Origin: a candidate division FCPU426 bacterium
GTDB taxonomy: Bacteria; Oederibacteriota; JAUXIB01
NCBI GenBank assembly: GCA_030621225.1
Contig: JAUXIB010000006.1
Location: 1-35,793, forward strand
Length of the DNA: 35,793 bases
Reading direction: 5' to 3'
Shown here: positions 17,213 to 25,905 of the stretch, piece after piece
Layout: each line of letters starts with the position of its first letter
Position numbering within the stretch: the stretch's first letter is position 1
The notes under the pieces: generated by a model
Database searches by the model: none
The model's input: the letters and a program-made list of their open reading frames with translations, nothing else
Told to the model about the DNA's origin: nothing
Position numbers and translations under genes: made by a program

Positions 17213-17437
17213 TTACTTCTTCTTTGAACCGCCACCAAAGATCTTCTTCTCGAAATAAAAAAAATACAGGGGCATCATCACCACCGCTATCGATATGCCT
17301 ATGACCGCTCCCCTATACTCCATAGGAACGCCGAGCAGTCTCGCCACATATCCGATTCCCCCTCCGGCAATTCCCGCGATAACCAGAAATATCCCGAATG
17401 CTTTCCAGTTAACCTTACGACCTTTTTTGTCTGCCAT
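17213..17437 (-). CDS. Small two-TM membrane protein
   Basis: MADKKGRKVNWKAFGIFLVIAGIAGGGIGYVARLLGVPMEYRGAVIGISIAVVMMPLYFFYFEKKIFGGGSKKK; AAGGGAGA upstream. Confidence 0.6.
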   Translation of the reverse strand: MADKKGRKVNWKAFGIFLVIAGIAGGGIGYVARLLGVPMEYRGAVIGISIAVVMMPLYFFYFEKKIFGGGSKKK

Positions 17438-17464
17438 GGTCGTTCTCCCTTTCATCCCTTCGCC

Positions 17465-17501
17465 CACACCCGGTGAGCGAACACCATGCACACCGGGTGT
17501 G
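17465..17501 (+). repeat. 37-bp palindromic element, copy 2 (perfect 11-bp arms)
   Basis: CACACCCGGTG AGCGAACACCATGCA CACCGGGTGTG. Confidence 0.9.
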
Positions 17502-17519
17502 TGTCTCTGCTGCATTCTA

Positions 17520-17568
17520 ACAAGCGCCGTTCCCCGTATCCTGTATCCCGTATCCCGCATCCTGTCTA
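17520..17568. repeat. Heptad array (CCGTTCC CCGTATC CTGTATC CCGTATC CCGCATC CTGTCTA)
   Basis: 7-bp periodicity abutting the stop codon of the TlpA-like gene at 17570. Confidence 0.75.
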
Positions 17569-17569
17569 T

Positions 17570-18379
17570 TCACTTCCATCCAGCCAAAAACTTCTTTATC
17601 TCCGCGTCCCCTGGGTTAAGCAGCAACGATTTTTCATAAGCCGCGCGGGACCTGGCGAAATCACTTAAATTGTAATAACAATAGCCCAACAAGCTATAAA
17701 TGCGTGCGTCCTTTGGATTATTTTTTTCTGCTGCCAATAATTCAGTTGCTGCCTGCTGATACTGTCTATTCCTTATCAATAAATTCGTTTGCCTGATCAC
17801 GTCAGCTACTGGCCGACCTGCATTCTCCAACGTTACTATCGGACCGGCTTTCTTTGCGGTCACCGTTTGATTCAAGTTAAACGTTTTCTCGACATGCTTC
17901 ATAAAATCGTCTTTGGGGCGGGACCCTACAAGTTTACCTTGATATATCCCTTGCTTATCCACAAAAGCAAAATGAGGGATACCTCTCACTTTATAAGACC
18001 CGCTCACTACTTTTCGTTCATCCAGCAGCACGTGAACCTCGGTTAATTTTTTCTCTTTAGCAAAATCTCTTACACGCATTTCACTCTCGGCTATATTAAT
18101 GCTGAGTACTACAACATCATGAGCGGCGTACTTCTTAACCACTTCTTCCATTACCGGCATCATTGCCCGGCAAGGCGAACACCAAGTGGCCCAAAAATCC
18201 ATGATCACGTGTTTCTTTCCCTTGTAATCAGAGAGTTTCACCCGTTTGCCGTTTAGATCATAGAGAGAGAAATCCCGCGCTTGTTTGCCTTCTTCCAACC
18301 GCTTGGCTATGAGCGAGGTTGTTAGTAGAATGATAAGAAAAACTATTGAAGCTTTTTTTGTGCCCATAAGCGCGCCCAT
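17570..18379 (-). CDS. TlpA/ResA-like thioredoxin-fold protein with C-terminal TPR
   Basis: DFWATWCSPCRAMMPVMEE CxxC motif; C-terminal DARIYSLLGYCYYNLSDFARSRAAYEKSLLLNPGDAE TPR. Start may be 18367. Confidence 0.85.
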   Translation of the reverse strand: MGALMGTKKASIVFLIILLTTSLIAKRLEEGKQARDFSLYDLNGKRVKLSDYKGKKHVIMDFWATWCSPCRAMMPVMEEVVKKYAAHDVVVLSINIAESEMRVRDFAKEKKLTEVHVLLDERKVVSGSYKVRGIPHFAFVDKQGIYQGKLVGSRPKDDFMKHVEKTFNLNQTVTAKKAGPIVTLENAGRPVADVIRQTNLLIRNRQYQQAATELLAAEKNNPKDARIYSLLGYCYYNLSDFARSRAAYEKSLLLNPGDAEIKKFLAGWK

Positions 18380-18446
18380 TTAATTATTATGTCGTTGATT
18401 TTGACAGGATTAATTGGAATAGTCAAGAAAACCGGGGGGGCTTGGC

Positions 18447-18878
18447 TTACCGGCTCACATCCTTCGATAAAACTATCATCCCGTCTTTGTCCCGCTTATC
18501 CACGTCACCCTTGTAACCCGCCTTTAAGAGAAGCTGGATGGAATTCGTGTTCTTCGGTTCCACGGAACCGAAGAATAAGCGGACACCGGCCAAAAGAGGC
18601 GCGCGCTCCAGGTATTCCAGTATCCTCAGCCCGTATCCCTTGCGCCTATGGGTGGGACTAACAATGAAGCCCATATACCCTTTGTCTTCCTCCACGTCCG
18701 CCTGCACCAACCCAACCAGCTCATCCCCATCAACGAACTTCCAAGCATGGACGTTTGGGGCATCCGTCACATACTTCAGCCATTTCTCCGTTGGCAGTTC
18801 AAAATACTGGCTGGCCTCATCTTCATACCAAGCCGCAAACTTCTTCAAGTCCTCCGAAACGATCTTCTCAGCTTTCAT
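18447..18878 (-). CDS. GNAT family N-acetyltransferase
   Basis: GFIVSPTHRRKGYGLRILEYLE acetyl-CoA binding motif A. Confidence 0.75.
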   Translation of the reverse strand: MKAEKIVSEDLKKFAAWYEDEASQYFELPTEKWLKYVTDAPNVHAWKFVDGDELVGLVQADVEEDKGYMGFIVSPTHRRKGYGLRILEYLERAPLLAGVRLFFGSVEPKNTNSIQLLLKAGYKGDVDKRDKDGMIVLSKDVSR

Positions 18879-18920
18879 TTTTCTGCTGTTTGACGTGTGT
18901 CTTCCAAGACCTGATACCAT

Positions 18921-19208
18921 CTATTTCAACTGAACTATCAGGCGTCGGTCGAGCGCGGCGGCCAACCTCTGAAGAGTCTTGAGCGTATACCGCGCCGAAG
19001 ATGGATCCTCTAGCTGAGAAAGCGCCTGCTGCGAAATTTTTAGCGTTCTCGCCAGTTCGCGCTGGGTCAAACCCTGCTCTTCTCTTATGGTAGCGATCCG
19101 TACCGCGAGCCGAGCCGCCAAATCTTCCTCATCGAAAGCACTTTTTACCGCCGGGTCCTTAAGGTCCTCGCGCAGACGGTCCTTTAACATCCTGAGTTTC
19201 TTTCTCAT
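18921..19208 (-). CDS. XRE-family HTH antitoxin (HigA-like)
   Basis: ATIREEQGLTQRELARTLKISQQALSQLEDPS HTH; 3 nt downstream of the toxin gene. Confidence 0.85.
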   Translation of the reverse strand: MRKKLRMLKDRLREDLKDPAVKSAFDEEDLAARLAVRIATIREEQGLTQRELARTLKISQQALSQLEDPSSARYTLKTLQRLAAALDRRLIVQLK

Positions 19209-19211
19209 TAT

Positions 19212-19568
19212 CTACCCTCCGTGCCGTTTCACCCAATCGCCTCGGCAATGCATGACGCGTTCCAATTCAGTCGTATTGATTGCTTGTTTCTTTTTTAGAA
19301 AGCCATTAGTTACTATAATATCCCTCCTGCGATAAAAAAAGTAGAGCAATCTTATCTCCAAACGTCCGAAGCTCACCCGCAGCTCCCGTATTGGTCCTTT
19401 TACGACATCGGCATAAGGCCTGGGTAAATCCGGACCCTGTTCTTCCAAGAGCGCAAGCCATTTTAATGTCTTTGCCCTCGGTCTCTTTTCGAGAGAATCT
19501 AAAAATTCATCAACCGGGGAATCACCCCTTCGGTTTTGATAGAATATAATCCTGTATTTAACGTCCAT
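19212..19568 (-). CDS. HigB/Gp49-like RelE-superfamily toxin
   Basis: PVDEFLDSLEKRPRAKTLKWLALLEEQGPDLPRPYADVVKGPIRELRVSFGRLEIRLLYFFYRRRDIIVTNGFLKKKQ is characteristic of Gp49/HigB. Confidence 0.88.
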   Translation of the reverse strand: MDVKYRIIFYQNRRGDSPVDEFLDSLEKRPRAKTLKWLALLEEQGPDLPRPYADVVKGPIRELRVSFGRLEIRLLYFFYRRRDIIVTNGFLKKKQAINTTELERVMHCRGDWVKRHGG

Positions 19569-19572
19569 AATG

Positions 19573-19601
19573 ATTATACAAGTATTTTCTTGTTATGTCA
19601 A
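19573..19601 (-). promoter_or_regulatory. Consensus sigma70 promoter TTGACA-17-TATAAT with ACAAG/CTTGT inverted repeat in the spacer
   Basis: Minus strand TTGACATAACAAGAAAATACTTGTATAATCATTATGG; -10 ends 4 nt before the toxin ATG; IR at 19578-19593. Confidence 0.85.
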
Positions 19602-19783
19602 CCTATAGCCAGTATTATTTTTCTCACCCGGTAGTGGACATATCCCACTCCCATATGCAACCATCCTACCATGCCCCCCCTGACAAAAATGGGGGGGGTG
19701 CAGAAAAAAACTTAAAAAACTTTTATCGGAGGATTATTTTCGGAAAGGTTCAAAACGTGGTTCGCATGTAGGGATTCAATTTA

Positions 19784-19871
19784 CCGCTAGCATATTTAAT
19801 GTCGGTTTGTATCGATTCCTTTAAAATCAGACATAAAAACGATGCCGCTAGCATATTTAATATCGGTTTGT
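19784..19871 (+). repeat. Two 27-bp direct repeats (one mismatch) separated by 34 bp
   Basis: CCGCTAGCATATTTAATGTCGGTTTGT (19784-19810) and CCGCTAGCATATTTAATATCGGTTTGT (19845-19871). Confidence 0.9.
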
Positions 19872-19875
19872 CCCC

Positions 19876-19913
19876 GTAGGGGGTCGAACCCGCTTTTTCG
19901 GGCGTGCCCCTAC
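19876..19913. repeat. Hairpin GTAGGGG...CCCCTAC with inner CCG/CGG stem
   Basis: GTAGGGGGTCGAACCCGCTTTTTCGGGCGTGCCCCTAC. Confidence 0.75.
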
Positions 19914-19934
19914 ATTTTAACAAGCGCCGTTCCC

Positions 19935-19970
19935 TGCTTGCCCTACAAAGCTCCAAAAGAGCGAAGTAGG
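19935..19970. mobile_element. About 36-bp palindromic insertion in a heptad array
   Basis: AACAAGCGCCGTTCCC|TGCTTGCCCTACAAAGCTCCAAAAGAGCGAAGTAGG|GTATCC versus uninterrupted AACAAGCGCCGTTCCCC GTATCC at 17519-17540. Confidence 0.5.
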
Positions 19971-19972
19971 GT

Positions 19973-20028
19973 ATCCCGTCCACTGTATACCTTATTCATA
20001 ATTCACAACTCAGAATTCAGAATTCATT
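19973..20028. repeat. Heptad array, 8 units
   Basis: ATCCCGT CCACTGT ATACCTT ATTCATA ATTCACA ACTCAGA ATTCAGA ATTCATT; contains the stop codon of the MscS CDS. Confidence 0.75.
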
Positions 20029-21181
20029 TCCCCTTCAACGCGTCACTCACCTTCTTGATGATCCCCGCGTCCCTGGGCGGCACCAGCGGGCGTCGAGTAT
20101 CGCCAGCCAGGTAGGTGGTACTTGTCGGGAAGGCAAACTCAATGCCCTCTTGTTCAAAGCGCCGCATGATCTCCATATTTGTCCGTTGCCGCCAGTCTAA
20201 ATAGTTCCAATACTTAGGCGGGTGATACCAGGCGATCAGCTTGATATTCAACGACCAATCATTAAACTCATCGAAATACACCCGCGGCGGAAATTCCTTG
20301 TCCATCCCCTCGTGGTCCTTAAGCACGTCGCGGATTATCTCCACCGCTTTTTCCACCTTCTTCACCGGCGTATCATAGGTGATGGTAATATTCGACAACC
20401 GCCGAATATGCGGCCGTCGTCCGATGTTCTCCACCGCGCTGTTCACGATCTTCTCGTTAGGGATCGTCACCTGATGTCCGGTCAGCGTCCTGATCTTGGT
20501 CGAACGCAGGCCCACCTCCTCCACCGGCCCGTCATAACCGTCGATCACTACCCGGTCGCCTACCTTAAACGGCTGATCAGCGATAATCGTTAAGGAACCA
20601 AAGAGATTAGAAATAGAATCCTTGGCAGCAAAGGCAATCGCCAGGCCGCCGATGCCCAGAGAAGCCAGGATAGTGGAAATGTTAAGTCCCAATACATTCT
20701 GGCCAATGAACATCACCGCGATTACGATCACCGTGGTACGCAAGGCCTTGCCCACCATCGGCGCCAGCATATCATCCAGATGACTCTCGGTGCGGGTGGC
20801 CCATTGTTTAAGATAGTAATCAATTACACTGACCAGCCGGTAGAGCATCCAGGCAAAAGCGAAGATGGCCAGCGCCTTGGCCGAGCGCCCCGTCCAAAGG
20901 GTAAGCGCCGGGTCAAACTTAGCCAGGTGCGGTATCACCGAGATATAAAACCCCGCCGCCCAAGTGATCCACTCCAACGGCCGTCCGACACTCTTGAGCA
21001 CCTGGGCCCCCAGACCAAACTCACCCTCCTTTTCGTGCGTGATCGCCGCCGCCCGACGTTCACAGATATAGCGGGCCAAACGCCCGATAACGAAAGTCGC
21101 CAACAGCGAAGCAAAGAGCGTCACCATCCGCCACCATTCTATCTTCTCCGTAAACTCATGCCACCATTCCGTTATGTTCAT
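20024..21181 (-). CDS. Mechanosensitive ion channel, MscS family
   Basis: GLNISTILASLGIGGLAIAFAAKDSISNLFGSLTIIADQPFKVGDRVVIDGYDGPVEEVGLRSTKIRTLTGHQVTIPN; AAAGGAGG upstream of ATG at 21181. Confidence 0.92.
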   Translation of the reverse strand: MNITEWWHEFTEKIEWWRMVTLFASLLATFVIGRLARYICERRAAAITHEKEGEFGLGAQVLKSVGRPLEWITWAAGFYISVIPHLAKFDPALTLWTGRSAKALAIFAFAWMLYRLVSVIDYYLKQWATRTESHLDDMLAPMVGKALRTTVIVIAVMFIGQNVLGLNISTILASLGIGGLAIAFAAKDSISNLFGSLTIIADQPFKVGDRVVIDGYDGPVEEVGLRSTKIRTLTGHQVTIPNEKIVNSAVENIGRRPHIRRLSNITITYDTPVKKVEKAVEIIRDVLKDHEGMDKEFPPRVYFDEFNDWSLNIKLIAWYHPPKYWNYLDWRQRTNMEIMRRFEQEGIEFAFPTSTTYLAGDTRRPLVPPRDAGIIKKVSDALKGK

Positions 21182-21301
21182 TGCGCCTCCTTTTTTTGTT
21201 GGCACTATTTCGTACAGCGTATAGCGTTTTTTTGTCCAACGTCGCACGTCTAATGTCACACGCCGCTTAGTGCCCAACGTTTGACGGTCGACGATTATTA
21301 T

Positions 21302-21357
21302 AATTCAGCATTCAGAATTCATAACTCAGAATTCCCTATCCAGCCCCCTGTATACCC
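21302..21357. repeat. Heptad array (AATTCAG CATTCAG AATTCAT AACTCAG AATTCCC TATCCAG CCCCCTG TATACCC)
   Basis: 7-bp phase maintained, then interrupted by a TCCGCC...GGCGGA element. Confidence 0.7.
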
Positions 21358-21377
21358 TTCGACTCGTTCCACTCGCT

Positions 21378-21404
21378 TCCGCCTTCGTCAAGGGCTACGG
21401 CGGA
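21378..21404 (+). repeat. TCCGCCTTCGTCAAGGGCTACGGCGGA palindromic element
   Basis: Perfect TCCGCC/GGCGGA ends; related copies at 8074-8097, 28675-28708 (-), 29408-29467 (-). Confidence 0.75.
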
Positions 21405-21439
21405 CAAGCAGGGCAGGCCGTCTACCGTATACTTAACCC

Positions 21440-22291
21440 CTACAACACCTCCTCGATCAACGTCCGCGCCGTCTGCTTATCAACCGCCCCAAAGACTACC
21501 GCTAATCGATTTCCTCTTCTACCAGTGGCTATTTTTCCTTTTTCCTTGGAAACATCTAGCATCACCGAAAGAAACTTGTCCTCGCCGCTTTTCGCCGTTA
21601 ACTCATTAGCATAGCGCACCAACACCAACTGCAGTTTACTTTTCCCCCGCTGATAAGTCGCCAGTACTACTTCGTTGTCTTCGCCAATACGCAAGATGTC
21701 CTCCTGCGACAAGAAATAGTGATGCTTTAGTCCAAAAGCGCCGTGAAAATATCTAACACTCAACTGAGCCAGACCCTCCGGCGGCAGCATCTCCACCAGA
21801 TCAGGCCCTCGGCCGCAATCGCTGCGCCCAGCAACCAGCGTGTTGCCCAGCTCGATCATCGCCTCCTGTAAACCCGGCACCTCCTCTGCATATATATTGT
21901 AGAAGTACTTCCCCTGCCAGAAGCGAAGCATACCGTAGTCGTATTCCGAACCCTGTCCCACTCCCGCTTCAGACGCGCTCCGCTCAAAACTGAATATACC
22001 GTATGCATCAGGCGGTAAGCCCATATCATAAACTTCTACCTGTAATGACGGAAAACCGTCCCGGGTATATTTGCGGGCCGCCAGACCGTTAAAATCATAG
22101 GCCAGGTATACCTCGGCGCCGCCATTCATGTACTCAAAAATCCCCCGCTTGCCGTTGTAAAACACAGCCTGCTCCGTCGCCTGCCAGCCAGCGACACTAT
22201 CGGGCAACCTTTGCTTCAAGTCACTTCCCTTGCCGCAGCCTTGCAGGCACAGTAGTAACAAGCAAATGATTAGACTGGTGTTTTTGTACAT
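21440..22291 (-). CDS. Lipoprotein, DUF6599-like
   Basis: Lipobox CLQGC; LPDSVAGWQATEQAVFYNGKRGIFEYMNGGAEVYLAYDF...EVYDMGLPPDAYGIFSFERS. Confidence 0.65.
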   Translation of the reverse strand: MYKNTSLIICLLLLCLQGCGKGSDLKQRLPDSVAGWQATEQAVFYNGKRGIFEYMNGGAEVYLAYDFNGLAARKYTRDGFPSLQVEVYDMGLPPDAYGIFSFERSASEAGVGQGSEYDYGMLRFWQGKYFYNIYAEEVPGLQEAMIELGNTLVAGRSDCGRGPDLVEMLPPEGLAQLSVRYFHGAFGLKHHYFLSQEDILRIGEDNEVVLATYQRGKSKLQLVLVRYANELTAKSGEDKFLSVMLDVSKEKGKIATGRRGNRLAVVFGAVDKQTARTLIEEVL

Positions 22292-22444
22292 AATTAGCCA
22301 GGCACACTCCCGCTGTGCAACCGGAGTGCACATATCATACAGCATACCAAATACTAATTACGGTCTCAAACGGCCTAGATGGAATAATAACTGCCGGGAG
22401 ATCGGGAATCTATATTTCGCAACTGAGGCAATACTATACTATTA

Positions 22445-23407
22445 CTAATCCAATTGGTTATGTTCTTTTAACCAGGCGAGCATCTCCGACAAGCTGGCCG
22501 TAGCCAAGGCAATACAACTGTCCGCTGCTCCGTAATACATCCTCAGCTCATCGCCTGCCAACGTCCAGCCGCAGGGAAAAACAACCTTATCCACGTCACC
22601 GATCATGGCATACAGCTCGCGCGGCCTGAAAACCCACTCATCAGAACGACCGATAAGTTTTGTTGGATCCTCAAGATCCACTAACGCTAATCCAAGCCGG
22701 TATATCGCACCGCCGGCCGTATGCTTGACCCCATGATAAATAAATAGCCAGCCTTCATCGGTCTTTATCGGCGGAGTGTTAAGACCGACTTTACGAGCGT
22801 CCCACCAGGCGCCTCTTCTGGCGGGGACCAGCACCTTGCGGTCACTCCAGCTTTTCATATCCGACGAACAAGAGATCATGATGTGCGCCTCATTTTCTGT
22901 AGGGATCGGCGCCGGACGATGTATGATAACCCACCGATCATTAAAGCGAACCGGAAACAGGGCGGCATCTTTATCATCCGGAGGCAGAATCGGCCCAAGA
23001 CGTTTGAAATCCTTGAAATCGGTAGTTGTCGCCAAAGCGACCAGAGGACCCTCCTCGGAGAACGCGGTATAAGCCACGGCCCAAAGTTTTTGTTCTTCAA
23101 GGTAGGTTATTCGCGGGTCTTCTATACCCCATATCTCCTCCGGATGGTTCTCCGGATCTGGCAGTAAAGTAGGTTTTTTATCTATGCGCCAATCCGTGAT
23201 ACCATCCTTGCTGCGCGCGGCGGTCAGGTGCGATATACCACGGCGGTCTTCCACCCTCATTAGAAGCAGAGTTTCACCACCGATTATAGTTACCGCGGCA
23301 TTAAAAACGGTATTTGCCTTGTAAGGCAAATCCTCTGCTGTGATTATCGGGTTGTCCTTGCACCTCTTGAAAAGGTTGTTTGATTCATCTTCTACCCTGT
23401 TTAACAT
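22445..23407 (-). CDS. GH130-family beta-mannoside phosphorylase / glycosidase-related protein
   Basis: NPIITAEDLPYKANTVFNAAVTIIGGETLLLMRVEDRRGISHL...EEIWGIEDPRIT...YHGV; AAGGAAG RBS within the upstream CDS. Confidence 0.85.
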   Translation of the reverse strand: MLNRVEDESNNLFKRCKDNPIITAEDLPYKANTVFNAAVTIIGGETLLLMRVEDRRGISHLTAARSKDGITDWRIDKKPTLLPDPENHPEEIWGIEDPRITYLEEQKLWAVAYTAFSEEGPLVALATTTDFKDFKRLGPILPPDDKDAALFPVRFNDRWVIIHRPAPIPTENEAHIMISCSSDMKSWSDRKVLVPARRGAWWDARKVGLNTPPIKTDEGWLFIYHGVKHTAGGAIYRLGLALVDLEDPTKLIGRSDEWVFRPRELYAMIGDVDKVVFPCGWTLAGDELRMYYGAADSCIALATASLSEMLAWLKEHNQLD

Positions 23408-25748
23408 TTCTTCCTTTCGAAGTTTTTCGTTTAATATTATCCTTGGTGATCTTGATGTCGCGTTTTCGGACCTTGAGCTTCTCCTTATAATTTTGGTGAT
23501 TGTACATCATAAGAAGCGAGAGCAACCAGGCAAGCGTAGCTTCCGCTCCCTGATTGGGATTAGCGCCATCCGCACCCAGCCCATCGCAACACCCACCGCT
23601 ATTATAATCATATAAGTTAACATTCATATTGTTGTGACCCAAAAACCAATCCAAACAACGCCTTGCAGCGTCATCCCATTTTTTCTTCCCGGTAGCTCTA
23701 TAAGCCGCAAGGCAGGCTTCTAGAATGCTTTGCGCCTCAATTGGCTGCTGGTCAAAGCGTGCTTTATTCCCGCCCTTCGGATACCAGCCATGGTTTCCTA
23801 CAGCCTCGAACACATTCGCGGCATCAAACTGAATTCCAACAAGCCAGTCAAGACATTTCAAGCCCGCATTCTTCATTTTTTCATTATTAAGCAACTGGCC
23901 GGAAGCGATCAATGCCTGGGGTATTTTTCCGTTGTCATAAGTCAATTGATCATTGATCCAGGGCCATTTGCTACTAGCATTGTTTTCGTATTCCCGGAGC
24001 AGAAGCACGGCCACCCGCTTTTGAATACCACACACCTCCCGGTCACCGCCAAATCTTTTAAGGTAATTCTGTATGCCGATCAAACCAAAAGCCCAAGACC
24101 GGGGCGCACTAAACTCTAATAAATTATTCACAGTTTTTTTGAATACCCCCATAGCGACATCACACAGGGGTGAGTACGGCTCGGAACCGATAACCGTCCC
24201 CAAGGCCCATAAAGCCCGTCCCTGACTGTCCTCAGAGCCGATACCTTCCTGCCAGTGACGATCAAAATTCATAATACTCTTAAAACGGTTTGTCTTCTCG
24301 CTAAAAGCATGCCAAAGAAATCCCATGTAAACGCATTCTAAATCTTTGAGGAAACTATCATCCGGGATCAATTGCTGTGCCATTAGCGCAACCATCAACG
24401 CCCTGGCGTTATCATTCAAAGCATAGCCGTGCTCACGTGCCGGAACGATGAAGCGAGCGTGCCGCACTATACCTACATCATCCGTAAGACGACGCAGGTG
24501 CTCAATATTAATACGCGGCAATTCTACTTCTTTTTCATTTGCCAAACGGGAGTGGGACAATAAACGCGGATGCCGCTGCCATTCTTCCTCTGCTTCATCG
24601 AAGACCTGTAGATAAGAACGGGCTACCTCCTTCCAAACCATATCGCGACAATACGAATAGGCCCGTTTGCGCATCGCGTGCCGTGAAGTTTCGTTATCAA
24701 AAAGATCGACCACTTGCTTCGCCAGCGCCTTTGGATCCCCGAAAGGGATCAAGCGACCTCGTTGCCCGTCAAGAAGCTCCTTGGCATGCCAAAAAGGCGT
24801 GGCAATGGTTGCCTTGCCGGCGCCCATAGCATAGGCTAGTGTTCCTGAAGTGATCTGGTCCTCGCCTAGGTAGGGCATGATAAAGATATCCGCGGCACCC
24901 ATAAACTCCATTAGTTCCTTTAATTCCACAAAACGATTATGAAATATCAGATGCTTCTCTACTCCGAGTTTCCTGGCCCGCCGCTGAAGCGATACACGAT
25001 AGGCCTCGCCATATTTTCTGAGGATGTTTGGGTGGGTCTCGCCCAAAAAGATGCAAACCACATCAGGGTGTTTTTTTACGATCGCCGGCAAAGCATCAAT
25101 TATATTCTCCAGCCCTTTACGGGGGGAAAGTAAACCAAAGTTGAAAATAACCTTCTTTCCTTCTACGCCAAACTGATCTTTATAATAGTTCGGATCGACA
25201 AAGGGAACATCGTGAATACCATGCGGTATTATCCTGACCTTGTCTCCGGATATGCCGTAAACATCGTTTAACAACCCAAGGGCCTTCTTGCTCATTACTA
25301 TCACTCTAGCAGAAAGTTCACAGATCTCTTGCAGCAAGCCCTTGCGTTCCTCTCCGGGCTTCGCGAGAACGGTATGCAAAGTAGTCACCAGCGGTACGCG
25401 CAGATCACGCAACAAAGAAAGAATGTGCTCGCCGTAAACGCCGCCAAAAATACCATACTCATGCTGTAAAACGACCACATCTGCCTGATTAACATTAACA
25501 AACTCGGCAGCGAGTCTATAATCAGCCAAATGCTTGTCTTTGATCACAAACCGCACTCGCTCGGGGTAATCATATCCGGTCGGAATGTCGTCCATGGCCA
25601 CAGTAAAGCAATCACTGGTACTGGCCTCGGCCGCTATTGCTTCTAAAAGGTCAGTGGAAAAAGTGGCAATGCCACAACGCCGCGGCAGATAGTTCCCGAT
25701 CAGAGCTATAGTATGTTTGCCTGAGCGAAAAAGAGTACTAGTTTCCAT
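23385..25748 (-). CDS. GT4 glycosyltransferase with C-terminal alpha/alpha-toroid domain
   Basis: N-terminal IALIGNYLPRRCGIATFSTDLLEAI, FNFGLLSPRKGLENIIDALP, GTLAYAMGAGKATIATPFWHAKELL; C-terminal helical repeats. Confidence 0.85.
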   Translation of the reverse strand: METSTLFRSGKHTIALIGNYLPRRCGIATFSTDLLEAIAAEASTSDCFTVAMDDIPTGYDYPERVRFVIKDKHLADYRLAAEFVNVNQADVVVLQHEYGIFGGVYGEHILSLLRDLRVPLVTTLHTVLAKPGEERKGLLQEICELSARVIVMSKKALGLLNDVYGISGDKVRIIPHGIHDVPFVDPNYYKDQFGVEGKKVIFNFGLLSPRKGLENIIDALPAIVKKHPDVVCIFLGETHPNILRKYGEAYRVSLQRRARKLGVEKHLIFHNRFVELKELMEFMGAADIFIMPYLGEDQITSGTLAYAMGAGKATIATPFWHAKELLDGQRGRLIPFGDPKALAKQVVDLFDNETSRHAMRKRAYSYCRDMVWKEVARSYLQVFDEAEEEWQRHPRLLSHSRLANEKEVELPRINIEHLRRLTDDVGIVRHARFIVPAREHGYALNDNARALMVALMAQQLIPDDSFLKDLECVYMGFLWHAFSEKTNRFKSIMNFDRHWQEGIGSEDSQGRALWALGTVIGSEPYSPLCDVAMGVFKKTVNNLLEFSAPRSWAFGLIGIQNYLKRFGGDREVCGIQKRVAVLLLREYENNASSKWPWINDQLTYDNGKIPQALIASGQLLNNEKMKNAGLKCLDWLVGIQFDAANVFEAVGNHGWYPKGGNKARFDQQPIEAQSILEACLAAYRATGKKKWDDAARRCLDWFLGHNNMNVNLYDYNSGGCCDGLGADGANPNQGAEATLAWLLSLLMMYNHQNYKEKLKVRKRDIKITKDNIKRKTSKGRNVKQGRR

Positions 25749-25905
25749 ATCAGCCGGTTCCCCTTCAATTACAGCAATCCGTGCTGGTTTTTACAGTCGG
25801 TGATTATAACATCTTAGTATGAATGATAGCAATTAATCGCTCACAGACCATTAAGCCCGCAACCTTGTTTCTAAACCAACCGCATATTTCTCCGGATACC
25901 AAATA

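Noticed and set aside
19784-19871. Possible minimal CRISPR (27-bp repeat, 34-bp spacer)
   Set aside because: Only two repeats, no cas genes, repeat lacks typical CRISPR ends; treated as a direct repeat pair.
19876-19913. tRNA-like GGTTCGA motif on the minus strand
   Set aside because: No acceptor, D or anticodon arms fit; it is a simple GTAGGGG hairpin with an inner stem.
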